NCBI RefSeq assembly: GCF_000376565.1
Contig: NZ_BARG01000030.1
Coordinates: forward strand, 1 to 64,000
Direction: 5' to 3'
Origin: Streptomyces hokutonensis
GTDB taxonomy: Bacteria; Actinomycetota; Actinomycetes; Streptomycetales; Streptomycetaceae
DNA length: 64,000 nt
Shown here: in pieces, positions 50,815-59,157 of the stretch
How positions within the stretch are numbered: position 1 is the stretch's first letter
Layout: every line of letters starts with the position of its first letter
Program-made: the position numbers and the translations under genes
Notes under the pieces: generated by a model
Told to the model about the DNA's origin: nothing
Seen by the model: only the letters and a program-made list of their open reading frames with translations
Databases searched by the model: none

Positions 50815-51011
50815 TGAGGTCAACGTTCGTCGGCGGCGCTGCAGATCTCTCAGTGATGCTGCTGACTGGGCTTTGAACTGCTGTTATGTCGGGGCGAGGC
50901 TGCAGAGTTTGAGGCGCGGATGGCCGTTCCTTCCGCGGCTGCGACGGCTATGTCGAGCGGAAGCGCCGTGCGATGGTCGCAGGTTTATCTCGCATGCGTC
51001 GCGTAGAGAGT

Positions 51012-52955
51012 TCAGGGGAGCGGCGTCGGACCCTGGGATACCTGAGGCATCGATATGGCAGGAGTAGCGGCGATCTCGTCGATGTCGATGTCCAAGGGTT
51101 TCTGCAGGTCGCAAGCCTGGGACAGCAAGGAGGCGTAACGGTCGAGACGGAGGCGCAAGAGTCGACGAGGTGTGTGTAGCTGACCGTGGAAGACCCCTGC
51201 TCGGGCGACGACGTTCTCGGCCATGGACTTGTTGTCCTCGCGGAGCGCCCGTACCAAAGGGCTGAGGGCGCGTTCACCCTGGGTGACATTGCACCACACG
51301 AGGACTTCTCCAACACCTGGGTTATGTCCGTAGTGCGCGGACCGGAAGCGCGGAACGCCGCGGCAGATGGCATCCCAGTGTTGATCGGGGAGATGCCAGT
51401 CGGCCATCCTCTGCCGCCTGCGGGCATAGTTGACTCGAGTTCCGCTGGCATCCAGTTGACAGGCGACGGCTCTGACGCGGTTTTCGAACTCCAGCCAGAG
51501 GCCTGCTCTGTCGAGTCGTTTTCCAGTGGAAGCGAGGAGTTTTGCGGCGTAGCCGGGTGGAATTCCGATCTGCGGTGCACAACATGGCCACGTTTCTCCG
51601 GTGATGAACTGGGCGAGCTGTAGGGATGAAGCCCGTCTCAAGGAATAGGCGAGCCGGGCATCGGGGGTGTTCATTCGATGCATCAACTCCGCGAAGTTGG
51701 TGTCGAACCATTCCTTGGGCAAAAACGAGGGGATCTCTTCGATCGTGTAGCGGTGGCTCGCTTTTTGTTGCCGCAGCCTTGAGTGTCGCTGATATCCGTG
51801 TGCGCGCCACGCGATGGCCCGCAGCAGGTCCGGCGAGACGTGCTCGCTGGCCCGGACGACATTGCCGATGTAGCCCGGAGCGCGCTGGCGCGCCTCCTGT
51901 GCCAGTGGGCGGAGGCGCTCGCGTAGCGAGGACAGATCGCGGTTGGCAAGGGCTGCGTCGGCCGCCAGCAGGAGTGCGGCGCATTCGCCGGGGTCGGTGG
52001 GTGGTGTTCGTACTCCCGTGAGCTTCTTGGAACCGGCAGGGGCGGGGCCGGGTTGTTCGTGGAGCAGTTGAGTGATGGGCGAGAGGTGCCTGTCCAGCAG
52101 TTCGGTGAGAGGGGCGGTCGGAAGTAGTGAGGTGCCGAGCGGCCAGCTCAACTTGATGAGGTGGGTGACGAGCACCAGGTCCGGGATGGCTGCGCTGCCG
52201 TCGGAGTGGAGGTCGGCGTCCAGCCGTTGCTGTAGATCGATTAAGAGCGCTCGTTCGGTCGAGGTGAGGCTTGGTAGGGCGGGTTCGGTGCTGGCGTCCA
52301 GGCGAGTTCCGCAGAAGGTGGGGAAGCGGCCGCGGTAGATGTTGCCCCCAGCGACGGCCGCATGGCGGCACGCGGCTGGATGTGCGCCAGGGACTCGAGG
52401 TCGTTGGACCAAGCTCAAACGCCGGTCGGCAAGGCCATTGAGCGGCTGACGGCAGTCGGGGCATGTATCGGAGAGCAGGCGATCGTGCCTGGTGCAGGCG
52501 AAGGAGAACGGCAGGTGCCATCTCAGTTTCCAAGCTCCGCCGAATTCCCGCTGAATGGAACTGCCGTCACCGCGCAGACATGCGGGGCAATACCGGCTCG
52601 CCGCGTTCATGCCCCAGTCCACGGAGGTCAACGCGTTGGCACGAGACGCCGAATGCGGATGGGAGCGCAATACGGGATGAGCCGCCGCGAAGTGCTGCAG
52701 CGTGAGCGACTTGACCTCATGGGTGCTGAGCCGAGCCACCCAGGCGAATTGCAGTGTCAGATCTTCCGGCAGGTCCAAGAGGTAGCGAGCAGGAACGTGC
52801 CGCCTATAACTGCTCAACCCGCCCAACTCTGCGATGCGGGTGGGCGAGCAACCCAACCGGTGGGACAGGCGTAGGAGGAAGCCAGGCAGGGACTCCTCCG
52901 GTAACGGGGCGAGGCTTCGGGCGAGTCGGCGATGCCCGTCGCGTATGTCGGTCAC
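51012..52955 (-). CDS. tniQ: TniQ-family transposition targeting protein
   Basis: The 647-aa protein has the TniQ/TnsD N-terminal region: ESLPGFLLRLSHRLGCSPTR, then zinc-finger cysteines YCPACLRGDG (Cys123, Cys126) and SFACTRHDRLLSDTCPDCRQ (Cys154, His157, Cys165, Cys168). TniQ proteins choose insertion sites for Tn7-like and Tn5053-like transposons. GTG 52955 follows a GAGG stretch. No TnsA, TnsB/TniA or TnsC/TniB gene is near. Leu238 is encoded by TTA at 52242-52244, a rare bldA-dependent codon. Its 3' end points at the candidate transposon end. Confidence 0.85.
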   Translation of the reverse strand: MTDIRDGHRRLARSLAPLPEESLPGFLLRLSHRLGCSPTRIAELGGLSSYRRHVPARYLLDLPEDLTLQFAWVARLSTHEVKSLTLQHFAAAHPVLRSHPHSASRANALTSVDWGMNAASRYCPACLRGDGSSIQREFGGAWKLRWHLPFSFACTRHDRLLSDTCPDCRQPLNGLADRRLSLVQRPRVPGAHPAACRHAAVAGGNIYRGRFPTFCGTRLDASTEPALPSLTSTERALLIDLQQRLDADLHSDGSAAIPDLVLVTHLIKLSWPLGTSLLPTAPLTELLDRHLSPITQLLHEQPGPAPAGSKKLTGVRTPPTDPGECAALLLAADAALANRDLSSLRERLRPLAQEARQRAPGYIGNVVRASEHVSPDLLRAIAWRAHGYQRHSRLRQQKASHRYTIEEIPSFLPKEWFDTNFAELMHRMNTPDARLAYSLRRASSLQLAQFITGETWPCCAPQIGIPPGYAAKLLASTGKRLDRAGLWLEFENRVRAVACQLDASGTRVNYARRRQRMADWHLPDQHWDAICRGVPRFRSAHYGHNPGVGEVLVWCNVTQGERALSPLVRALREDNKSMAENVVARAGVFHGQLHTPRRLLRLRLDRYASLLSQACDLQKPLDIDIDEIAATPAISMPQVSQGPTPLP

Positions 52956-53097
52956 GATGGCAACCTCATCGCTGTGGGTGTGGATCCTCGCGGAGCGTAG
53001 TGCAGGGCGGGGGCGAGCGTGATCGCAATGCTCTCAATTCACTCGGTCCGGAGTGTTTCAGGGCGTCGGATGTTCGTCGGGGTCCGGATGGTGGACG

Positions 53098-54591
53098 TCA
53101 GCCAGTTTCCTGTCGAGTTGTCACGGCCGTCTGATTGGTGACCCAGGACAGCCCTCCGAGGTCGAGGCGCTGGCATGTTCGGGTCACGGCGACATAGGCC
53201 AGGCGTGCCTCGCTCTCGTCGATCTGACGTGTGTCCGACTGCTCGTCGCCAGGATCGTCGGGAGCTGGGGGTTCGAAGTCGTCGGCGATCGTCACCGACC
53301 CCCATTCCCGGCCTTTGGCTTTGTGCGCGGTGGACACCGTCACCTCCGCGGTCTCCTCCGGGGCGAGGCGGGCCACCGCCGCCAGGATGGCATCGGGACC
53401 GTGGGTGTCGACGAGGTCGACGAAAGGCTGCAGGTCTCGGCCGCTGGGGTCGTACGCGGCGTAGTCCTGGAGCTCGCCCCAAGTAGTGAAGAGCAGGAGT
53501 TCGGGGTGGTGCGTGCGGCGGCCCTCCTTGAGGTCGCGTGCTGCCTGCGCCAGGGACTGCAGGCTCTGGCCGCCTCCGGCGAGGGCAACCCTGCCGCCCG
53601 ACGCCATGAGTCGCATGACGTGGGTCATGGCCCCGACGTTAGTGCGGCACAGCACGGCATCAGGTCGGAGGACGGGTCCGAGTTCGGTGGGGACGGTGTC
53701 GGTTCCCGTCAGGCGTAGTGGGGCGTTGGCGAAGGCGAGCCAGCGGTTCGCCTCGGCGGCGAGACGGGGACCGAACCGGAAGGACTGCGTGAGGGTGAGC
53801 TGAGTGCCCTCGAATCCGGCCATGACGTCCTTGGCGCCGCGCCAGTGATAGATGGCTTGGGCGGAGTCGCCGACCATGACGAGCTGGGCGTGGTCGCGCT
53901 GAGCCAGGAAGACCTGTTCGACGACGGGGTTGGTGTCCTGGGCCTCGTCCAGGAGAAGGAAGTCGGTTTCGATCCGGGGTCGGGTGAGCGCCCAGATCTT
54001 GAGGTAGTGGTCATGGTCGAAACGGACGGCTCCGTCGTCGAAGTGCTGCAGGTCCATCCATGCCCTTCGGGCGAACGGCAGGAGGTGCTCGGCGAGTTCG
54101 GAGTGCAGATCGTCGTCATCGAGTCCCCGGAGCCGCGGGACGTGCCGGTGGCTGATCGTGAGGTCAGAGGTGTGACAGAAGCGGGAGACGGTGCGCAAAG
54201 CGGCGTTGGAGAGGGTCCGTTGGGACACCTTGCGGTGGCCGATCTGGAGGGGTTCGGAGAGGCCGAGGGCGTGACCGGTCTGCCAGGCGGGGCGCCGTGG
54301 AGCGTTCAGGCGGCGCGTGTAGCGGTGGCCGACGGCGGCATAAGCGAGGGCGTGGGCCGTCTTGCAAGTGACGGTGGAGGGAAAGCGGGCGCGGGCGTCG
54401 TGGGCGATGGCGCGGTTGTAGGCGAGGTAGCGGCCGCGGCGCTGGGTGGAGCGGGCGAGCAGCGCGAGCGTGCTGGTCTTGCCGGTGCCCGCGCCGGCCT
54501 GCAGTGCCACGTGGTCGCCGGCGTGGAAGGCGTCCGCGGCGGCAGTTTGCTCGTCAGTGGGGTTCAACGGTTTCGTCCTCGTCCACGGCAC
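53098..54591 (-). CDS. UvrD/Rep-like superfamily 1 helicase
   Basis: The 497-aa protein has SF1A helicase motifs: Walker A AGAGTGKT (about 32-39), Walker B LLLDEAQDTNP, VGDSAQAIYHWRGA, QSFRFG, and the C-terminal STAHKAKGREW and LAYVAVTRT. It is shorter than UvrD (about 720 residues), so accessory subdomains are reduced. GTG 54591 lies 28 bp inside the end of the DUF6083 gene, so the two are coupled. Role unknown; DNA repair, plasmid/phage or defence functions are possible. Confidence 0.85.
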   Translation of the reverse strand: MPWTRTKPLNPTDEQTAAADAFHAGDHVALQAGAGTGKTSTLALLARSTQRRGRYLAYNRAIAHDARARFPSTVTCKTAHALAYAAVGHRYTRRLNAPRRPAWQTGHALGLSEPLQIGHRKVSQRTLSNAALRTVSRFCHTSDLTISHRHVPRLRGLDDDDLHSELAEHLLPFARRAWMDLQHFDDGAVRFDHDHYLKIWALTRPRIETDFLLLDEAQDTNPVVEQVFLAQRDHAQLVMVGDSAQAIYHWRGAKDVMAGFEGTQLTLTQSFRFGPRLAAEANRWLAFANAPLRLTGTDTVPTELGPVLRPDAVLCRTNVGAMTHVMRLMASGGRVALAGGGQSLQSLAQAARDLKEGRRTHHPELLLFTTWGELQDYAAYDPSGRDLQPFVDLVDTHGPDAILAAVARLAPEETAEVTVSTAHKAKGREWGSVTIADDFEPPAPDDPGDEQSDTRQIDESEARLAYVAVTRTCQRLDLGGLSWVTNQTAVTTRQETG

Positions 54592-55487
54592 GTTGTGCGT
54601 CGGCGGGTGGGAGACGGGAGCGGCCCAGTCGAGTCGGCCTCAGGGCCCCGGAGAGACGGGGGCGAGTCGGGGAGACTGGTGCGGATGTGGGTGTGGTGGG
54701 TGAGCGGGTCGAAGACCTGCCATCCGGCCAGTGCGAGGTCGGGGGCGGTATTCGCCGCCATGTGGGCGGGGCAGCGCTGTGTTCGCCACCGCAGCTGCTC
54801 CGCATACGGCACGCCATTCAGGTCGTATAGGACCAAATGGTCCGTCGGCAGAGCGAGTTGACCTGTTCCCGAAGAGATGGCGGCCGAGCTCCAGACGCCG
54901 CCCGGGGCGGCTGGGTCCAGGACCGGGTGGGGGCAGCGGTGGCCACGGCGAGTTTGGGACACGCACCGCAGCTCCTCAAGGGGCTGCTCGGCGAGGTAGC
55001 GGATGCGCAGGATCTCCACGATCGGCAACACCGGCCGCTCATCCGGCTGCGCCGTGGTCGGGCATGTGACAGGGGGTGGCGGGGTGAAGAGTCCCGCGTC
55101 GATCCGGCGGCGGGTGAGCACGGCCAGGCGGCGCCGTAGTTCCGTAAGGGTGGGAGTGAGGTTGCTGTCCGGAGCGCGCCGTGGGCAGACGGCGGCGTGC
55201 GGGATGCGGCACCACGCGGAGTCGGCGCCACGGTAGGCGATGCCGCCGCTCAGATGCCAGTGACAGGCGATGGGGACCGGGCAGGTGGGCAGCTCGTAGG
55301 GATGCAGTCCGATCGGCCGGTGATCAGCGCGCGGATACCAGTCGACGCGATTGCCGCACTCTCGGCACCTACGGCTCTGTCCCTGGCGCAGGAGACGGCT
55401 GGGGCTGGAGGTGGCGACGCGCAGGCGGCGACGAGGGACTGCGGGGGCGGCGCTGTCCCAGCGGTGGGCGAAGTCGTGCGGTTGCAT
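54564..55487 (-). CDS. DUF6083 family protein
   Basis: The 307-aa protein has a cysteine/histidine-rich first half that matches the DUF6083 family of streptomycetes as I recall: RCRECGNRVDWYPRADHRPI, CHWHLSGGIAYRGADS and WCRIPHAAVCPRR. These give several likely zinc ligands. The second half contains further Cys pairs and a proline-rich tail. No function is known. ATG 55487 gives the family-like start; a longer form from 55526 is possible. It is co-transcribed with the UvrD-like helicase. Confidence 0.72.
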   Translation of the reverse strand: MQPHDFAHRWDSAAPAVPRRRLRVATSSPSRLLRQGQSRRCRECGNRVDWYPRADHRPIGLHPYELPTCPVPIACHWHLSGGIAYRGADSAWCRIPHAAVCPRRAPDSNLTPTLTELRRRLAVLTRRRIDAGLFTPPPPVTCPTTAQPDERPVLPIVEILRIRYLAEQPLEELRCVSQTRRGHRCPHPVLDPAAPGGVWSSAAISSGTGQLALPTDHLVLYDLNGVPYAEQLRWRTQRCPAHMAANTAPDLALAGWQVFDPLTHHTHIRTSLPDSPPSLRGPEADSTGPLPSPTRRRTTCRGRGRNR

Positions 55488-55655
55488 GGCGAGCAACGTG
55501 CCAGGCTGCACGCCGCACCATGGCACTGCGGCCGCCTCAGGTCATGCGAATGGCTCACCGGATACGGCAGGCGTGCGACTAGTGGCGCGCATGTTCGATA
55601 TCAGGTTTCCGTTCGGGTGAATCACCGGGCGGGTCTTCTCTCGCGAAGCGGCCGG

Positions 55656-55919
55656 TCAGGAGCCCACGGTGCTGGGTGGTTCGTGGCCCTCGCAGAGCGG
55701 TTCCAGCAACTGATCGATGGGCAGGCCGAAGGCGTGAGCCAAGGCGTGCCATGTGGTGATCTTTCCGGTGGTACGGCCGTGCTCAAGGTCGATGAGGGTG
55801 CGCCGGGCGAGGCCGCTGCGGTCGGCGAGTTCGTCGAAGGTCCACCCGCGCTCGCTCCTCAACCGCGCGAGCTGGACACGCAAGGCGTCGAGGTTCGGGT
55901 CGGGCGGGAAGATCGTCAC
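55656..55919 (-). CDS. Xre-family helix-turn-helix regulator
   Basis: The 87-aa protein is a single Xre domain: LRVQLARLRSERGWTFDELA then DRSGLARRTLIDLEHGRTTG. GTG 55919 gives the family start (MTIFPPDPNLDALRV); longer forms start at 55970. It is divergent from the cysteine-rich gene, and a palindromic operator lies directly upstream, so autoregulation is likely. Confidence 0.8.
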   Translation of the reverse strand: MTIFPPDPNLDALRVQLARLRSERGWTFDELADRSGLARRTLIDLEHGRTTGKITTWHALAHAFGLPIDQLLEPLCEGHEPPSTVGS

Positions 55920-55933
55920 CCCACCATCCGACG

Positions 55934-55970
55934 GTGCAGACCCCTGCCCCGTCAGTGCAGACTTCTGCAC
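55934..55970. promoter_or_regulatory. Palindromic operator of the Xre regulator
   Basis: A perfect palindrome GTGCAGA-ct-TCTGCAC occupies 55955-55970. A degenerate copy GTGCAGA-cc-CCTGCCC starts at 55934, 21 bp earlier, which is two helical turns. The pair overlaps the region just before the Xre start and lies before the divergent gene. Confidence 0.6.
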
Positions 55971-56086
55971 TATTTGCTAGGGAAGGGGTGATGTTTGCCG
56001 GGGGCGAGCCGCTGCGATGCAGTGGTGCGCCTGGCCTTCGCGTGCCCCGCAATGTCAAGTCCTTGGACAGGAGGAGAGCGAGAGCG

Positions 56087-57097
56087 ATGAGGCTCTCCCT
56101 GCACACAGCGGTCCCCCGGGTGTGGACCGTGGAGCTTCGGCCGCGGGCGGGCGGCCCGCTGCTCGTGTGTCCGCGCTGTGCGCCCAGGGCCGTCTCGCTG
56201 CAGGCGTCCGCGGCGAAGTCCGACGCCCTACGGCATCTCGCGGCCCATGCGCGAGGTGACGCGCTCGCCGGACATCTTCGTACGTGCCAGTGTCGGCAGC
56301 GGGAATGCCGCTGGCATCCCCGGCATCGAGGCTGCGCCGGCCCCATCCGGCTTGTGCTCGCCCGCGACCGGGCCGGACGCAACTGGCGCCTGGCCGACGC
56401 TTGTACCGCGTGCGCCCGGGCAATTCCCTACGCGGCAGTGGTCCCCGACACCGCCACGGACATGGCCGTACCCGGGGAAGGCGATGGCTGCGTCCGGCCA
56501 CAGCGAGCCGCGACGAGTCCGGGACTGCCGTCGGCCACCCGAGTGCGGGAAATGCTCGCTTACCTCGCGGCCGCCCTCCCGGCTTGTACCAGTGCCGCCG
56601 CTCGCTTGATCGCGCTACAGTGCGCGCTTCGTGTCGACGGCGAGGGGAGCGTCGCGCTCGCGGACGGGCTCATGCGCAGCATGCGCTTGGGGCATCTGCA
56701 CGTCATCTGGCACGAGTTGGAACAAGCCGCCTGGCTGCGTCCCGATCCTTCGGCGCAGCGGTTCCGCCGCTTCGACCTGCTCGACCCCTCGGTGCTCACC
56801 CAGGTCCCCGGCCGGCGCGCCCGCGCTCAAGCCGCCGACTGGGCGCTGCGTCAGACATGCCGTCCGGCCGTACGGCGACAGAGGGCCGTCGCCCGCCTGG
56901 TGGCTCTGCAAATTGCCGCATGCACCGATGATCACGGCCGGGGCAGCATCGAGATCATTCACCTCACCCGGACTGCAGGCATCTCCTCCGTTGCGGCGGC
57001 CACCCTGCTTGACCAACTCGCTCGGGTGGGCGCACTTGATCGCTGGCAGCTTGATCCAGCAACCGATGAGGTGCGCTGGACCTGCAGGCCGTGCTGA
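56087..57097 (+). CDS. Cysteine-rich winged-helix-like protein of unknown function
   Basis: The 336-aa protein has N-terminal Cys pairs and a Cys/His-rich block (CPRCAP, CQCRQRECRWHPRHRGC, CTACARA) suggestive of zinc binding. The second half is helical with a winged-helix-like end (IHLTRTAGISSVAAATLLDQ then LARVGALDRW). ATG 56087 is chosen because GGAGGAG precedes it; the frame is open further upstream into the operator. It is divergently paired with the Xre gene, a pairing I believe is common in streptomycetes. No function is known. Confidence 0.7.
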   Translation: MRLSLHTAVPRVWTVELRPRAGGPLLVCPRCAPRAVSLQASAAKSDALRHLAAHARGDALAGHLRTCQCRQRECRWHPRHRGCAGPIRLVLARDRAGRNWRLADACTACARAIPYAAVVPDTATDMAVPGEGDGCVRPQRAATSPGLPSATRVREMLAYLAAALPACTSAAARLIALQCALRVDGEGSVALADGLMRSMRLGHLHVIWHELEQAAWLRPDPSAQRFRRFDLLDPSVLTQVPGRRARAQAADWALRQTCRPAVRRQRAVARLVALQIAACTDDHGRGSIEIIHLTRTAGISSVAAATLLDQLARVGALDRWQLDPATDEVRWTCRPC

Positions 57098-57435
57098 CCT
57101 GCCTGGAGTCCCGTCGATCAGGAGCTCGCGGTGTCGGCGGCGGGTGAACCTTTTCGGCCGAGGGCCGTCGGTTCATGCGCAGTTTGTACGCCCGTGATCC
57201 GTCACCTGGGGGTGACGATGCAGGCTCGTGGTTGTGCAGGCAGGCGCGAATCCGCGCTGCTCGCTCGCTGCTCTTACCTAGAGCCAGACCCCCCGTGCTG
57301 GGATCGTGGGAACGGCCTTCTGTACAGCCGATTCTCCGGGCCTGGCAGTGTCCTGGCAGTTTCTGACGCGGCGGGGTCGCGTCTCCGCAGTCGGGATTTC
57401 AGCTCGTAGCCGCAGGGGGCGCACGCACGCACCTC
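57098..57435. other. Intergenic region downstream of the cysteine-rich gene
   Basis: The 338-bp gap separates two convergent genes. It holds a small hairpin (57200-57206 with 57211-57217) and two direct copies of CCTGGCAGT (57341-57349 and 57352-57360). I see no gene, tRNA or attachment site, and no copy of the TAGTTGGCAC repeat found at the other side of the module. Confidence 0.4.
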
Positions 57436-58349
57436 TCAGGTCTGTGCGAGCCCGACCATGGTGGCGCTCTGCTCCCAGAGGCCGTCGCGGACACTGTTGT
57501 TGAGGGCGAGCTCCGAGGGGTCCGGGTAGGTGACCTCGCCCTTCACCAAGGAGACGTACGTACGGCCCGCCGGGGGCGTGATGGTTTTGGTCGCGAGTTC
57601 GGCGAGCACCTGGCCGGCCCGCTCGGGCCTGCCCATGGCGTAGGCGGGCTTGAACCGGCCGATCACGGAGAAGACAGGGAACACCACGGCGCTCATGACC
57701 CGCCGCGCTCCCGGGCTCGCATCGCCGAGATTGGTGCCGCCGGTGAAGCCCGGGTTGTACCCCAGCACCGTGATCCCGCGAGTATCGAGCTCAGGGATGT
57801 CGGCGAGAGAGCGGGCCGTGCGCAGGTTGCACAGCTTTGAGGCGGCGTAGGCGCGCATGCCGGCTCCGAGTCCGGCCTTGGGCGGGTGGGCGAGGGCCTG
57901 CGGGTCGAGGCTCTTGGGCGCCAGGGGTGTGATCGCCGGATCGTGGGTGTCGCTGGTGGTCAGGATCAGCCGTGCCTTGTCGGCGAGTTGGGGCGCGAGC
58001 AGGTAGTGGGCCAAGTGGTTGACGCCGAAGGTGGTCTCGAAGCCGTCGGCCGTCCGCCCGTCCAGATTCCTGGACTGGGTGCCGGCGTTGAGGACCAACG
58101 CGTCGATGGCCCTGCCTCCGAGCCGTCGCGTCACGGCGTCGGCGAACTCGCGGACGCTGCCGAGGTAGGTGAGATCCAGCGGGATCGTCTCGACACCGGC
58201 GGGGACGGTGCGCCGGAACCGCGTGCTCCCACGATGACCTGGGTGTCGGGCTCACCTGCGATGTGCTGGAGTGCGGCGGCACCGATGCGGGAGGTGGCGC
58301 CGGTCATCACCACGACGCGAGGGCTGTTGAGCGAAGAGTTGTGGGACAT
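57436..58349 (-). pseudogene. Short-chain dehydrogenase/reductase, frameshifted
   Basis: The N-terminal coenzyme-binding part MSHNSSLNSPRVVVMTGATS (58349 leftward, TGATSRIG) and the rest (ALVLNAG, YAASKLCNL) are in different frames. The break lies near 58218-58219, where one missing base would join ...VIVGARG to FRRTVPAGVETIPLDL. All expected SDR motifs survive on both sides. It may be a real mutation or a sequencing error; if real the gene is inactive. It lies next to a TetR gene. Confidence 0.75.
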
Positions 58350-58440
58350 GTCATGCCTTTCGTGAGGAGTTGCTTTCGGGTGTCTCGGGCAGCAATTTCC
58401 GGGCGCGCGAGGCGGCCGGTGACAGCGCGTGCCCGAGAGA

Positions 58441-59022
58441 TCAGTGGAAGAGAGCGGCCGCGCCGTCGAAGGCGGCCAGGTAGTGGTCGGCGAGTGTGGT
58501 GCTCGGGTCGGCGACGTACGCCTCGAGTGCGACGTCGAAGAGCGACAACGTCACCGTGGCGGCGACCCGCGCTCGCAGCGGGTCGAAGTCCGGACCTTCG
58601 CGCTCCATCAGTGCGTCGGCGAGGAATGTAGCGAAGTTGGCGAACTTGTCCTGCATCGCTCTGTGGAGCCGGGGGTCCGAGGCGATCAGCCGCCGGACCC
58701 GTTCCGCTTCCTCGGCCGAGGCGTCCTTGCTGTCCAGGACTGCCGCGACGACTGCCTTGATGTCGTCGGAGAGGCGGCCGGTGGGGCCGCCGGCCCGGAA
58801 CTCTACGAGCCTCGACGGGTCGGGGGTCGGTGGGGCTCCGAGGACGGCGTCCAGCTTTCCCGCAGCGTAGTTGAACAGGGTCCGCCGCGAGACGCCGGCG
58901 CATTCGGCGACGTCGTCCATCGTGAACCCGTCGATCCCGCGCTCCTCGGCCAGGCTCTGCGCACATTGCGTGATCCGGGCGGCGGTCCGCTTCCGATTCA
59001 GGGAGCTTGCACTTTTGGTCAT
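58441..59022 (-). CDS. TetR-family transcriptional regulator
   Basis: The 193-aa protein has a TetR DNA-binding domain: ARITQCAQSLAEERGIDGFT then MDDVAECAGVSRRTLFNYAA. The C-terminal half is rich in charged helices. ATG 59022 is the start. The divergent flavoreductase gene starts 135 bp away, and GTGCAA-type half-sites fill the gap, so the regulator probably controls itself and that gene. The neighbouring SDR is also a likely target. Confidence 0.83.
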   Translation of the reverse strand: MTKSASSLNRKRTAARITQCAQSLAEERGIDGFTMDDVAECAGVSRRTLFNYAAGKLDAVLGAPPTPDPSRLVEFRAGGPTGRLSDDIKAVVAAVLDSKDASAEEAERVRRLIASDPRLHRAMQDKFANFATFLADALMEREGPDFDPLRARVAATVTLSLFDVALEAYVADPSTTLADHYLAAFDGAAALFH

Positions 59023-59060
59023 GAGTGCAAGTTTTGCACGCTATGGTTGATAGTGCAATT
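59005..59060. promoter_or_regulatory. Candidate TetR operator (GTGCAA half-sites)
   Basis: A palindrome GTGCAA-gtt-TTGCAC occupies 59025-59039. Further half-sites of the same sequence occur: CTTGCAC at 59006-59012, inside the gene start, and GTGCAATT near 59053. All lie within 60 bp, around the tetR start codon. Confidence 0.5.
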
Positions 59061-59157
59061 CGTGAGTGTCTGGGAACGTGCCGCTCGGCGCGGTCATTCG
59101 CCCGGCGCCCGGAAAGCCGCGTGACCTTGTCCACCGATATGACGAGAGAGGTTTGTG

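Noticed and set aside
57200..57217. Hairpin in the gap after the cysteine-rich gene
   Set aside because: Only a 7-bp stem without T run and 100 bp from the stop; too weak to call as a terminator.
57341..57360. Direct repeats CCTGGCAGT as the right end of the transposon
   Set aside because: The unit differs from TAGTTGGCAC, the spacing is 11 bp instead of 20 bp, and there is no TGT terminus; no match to the candidate left end.
57131..57409. Small open frame (92 codons) after the cysteine-rich gene
   Set aside because: No ribosome-binding site and atypical composition for a streptomycete gene; no recognised domain.
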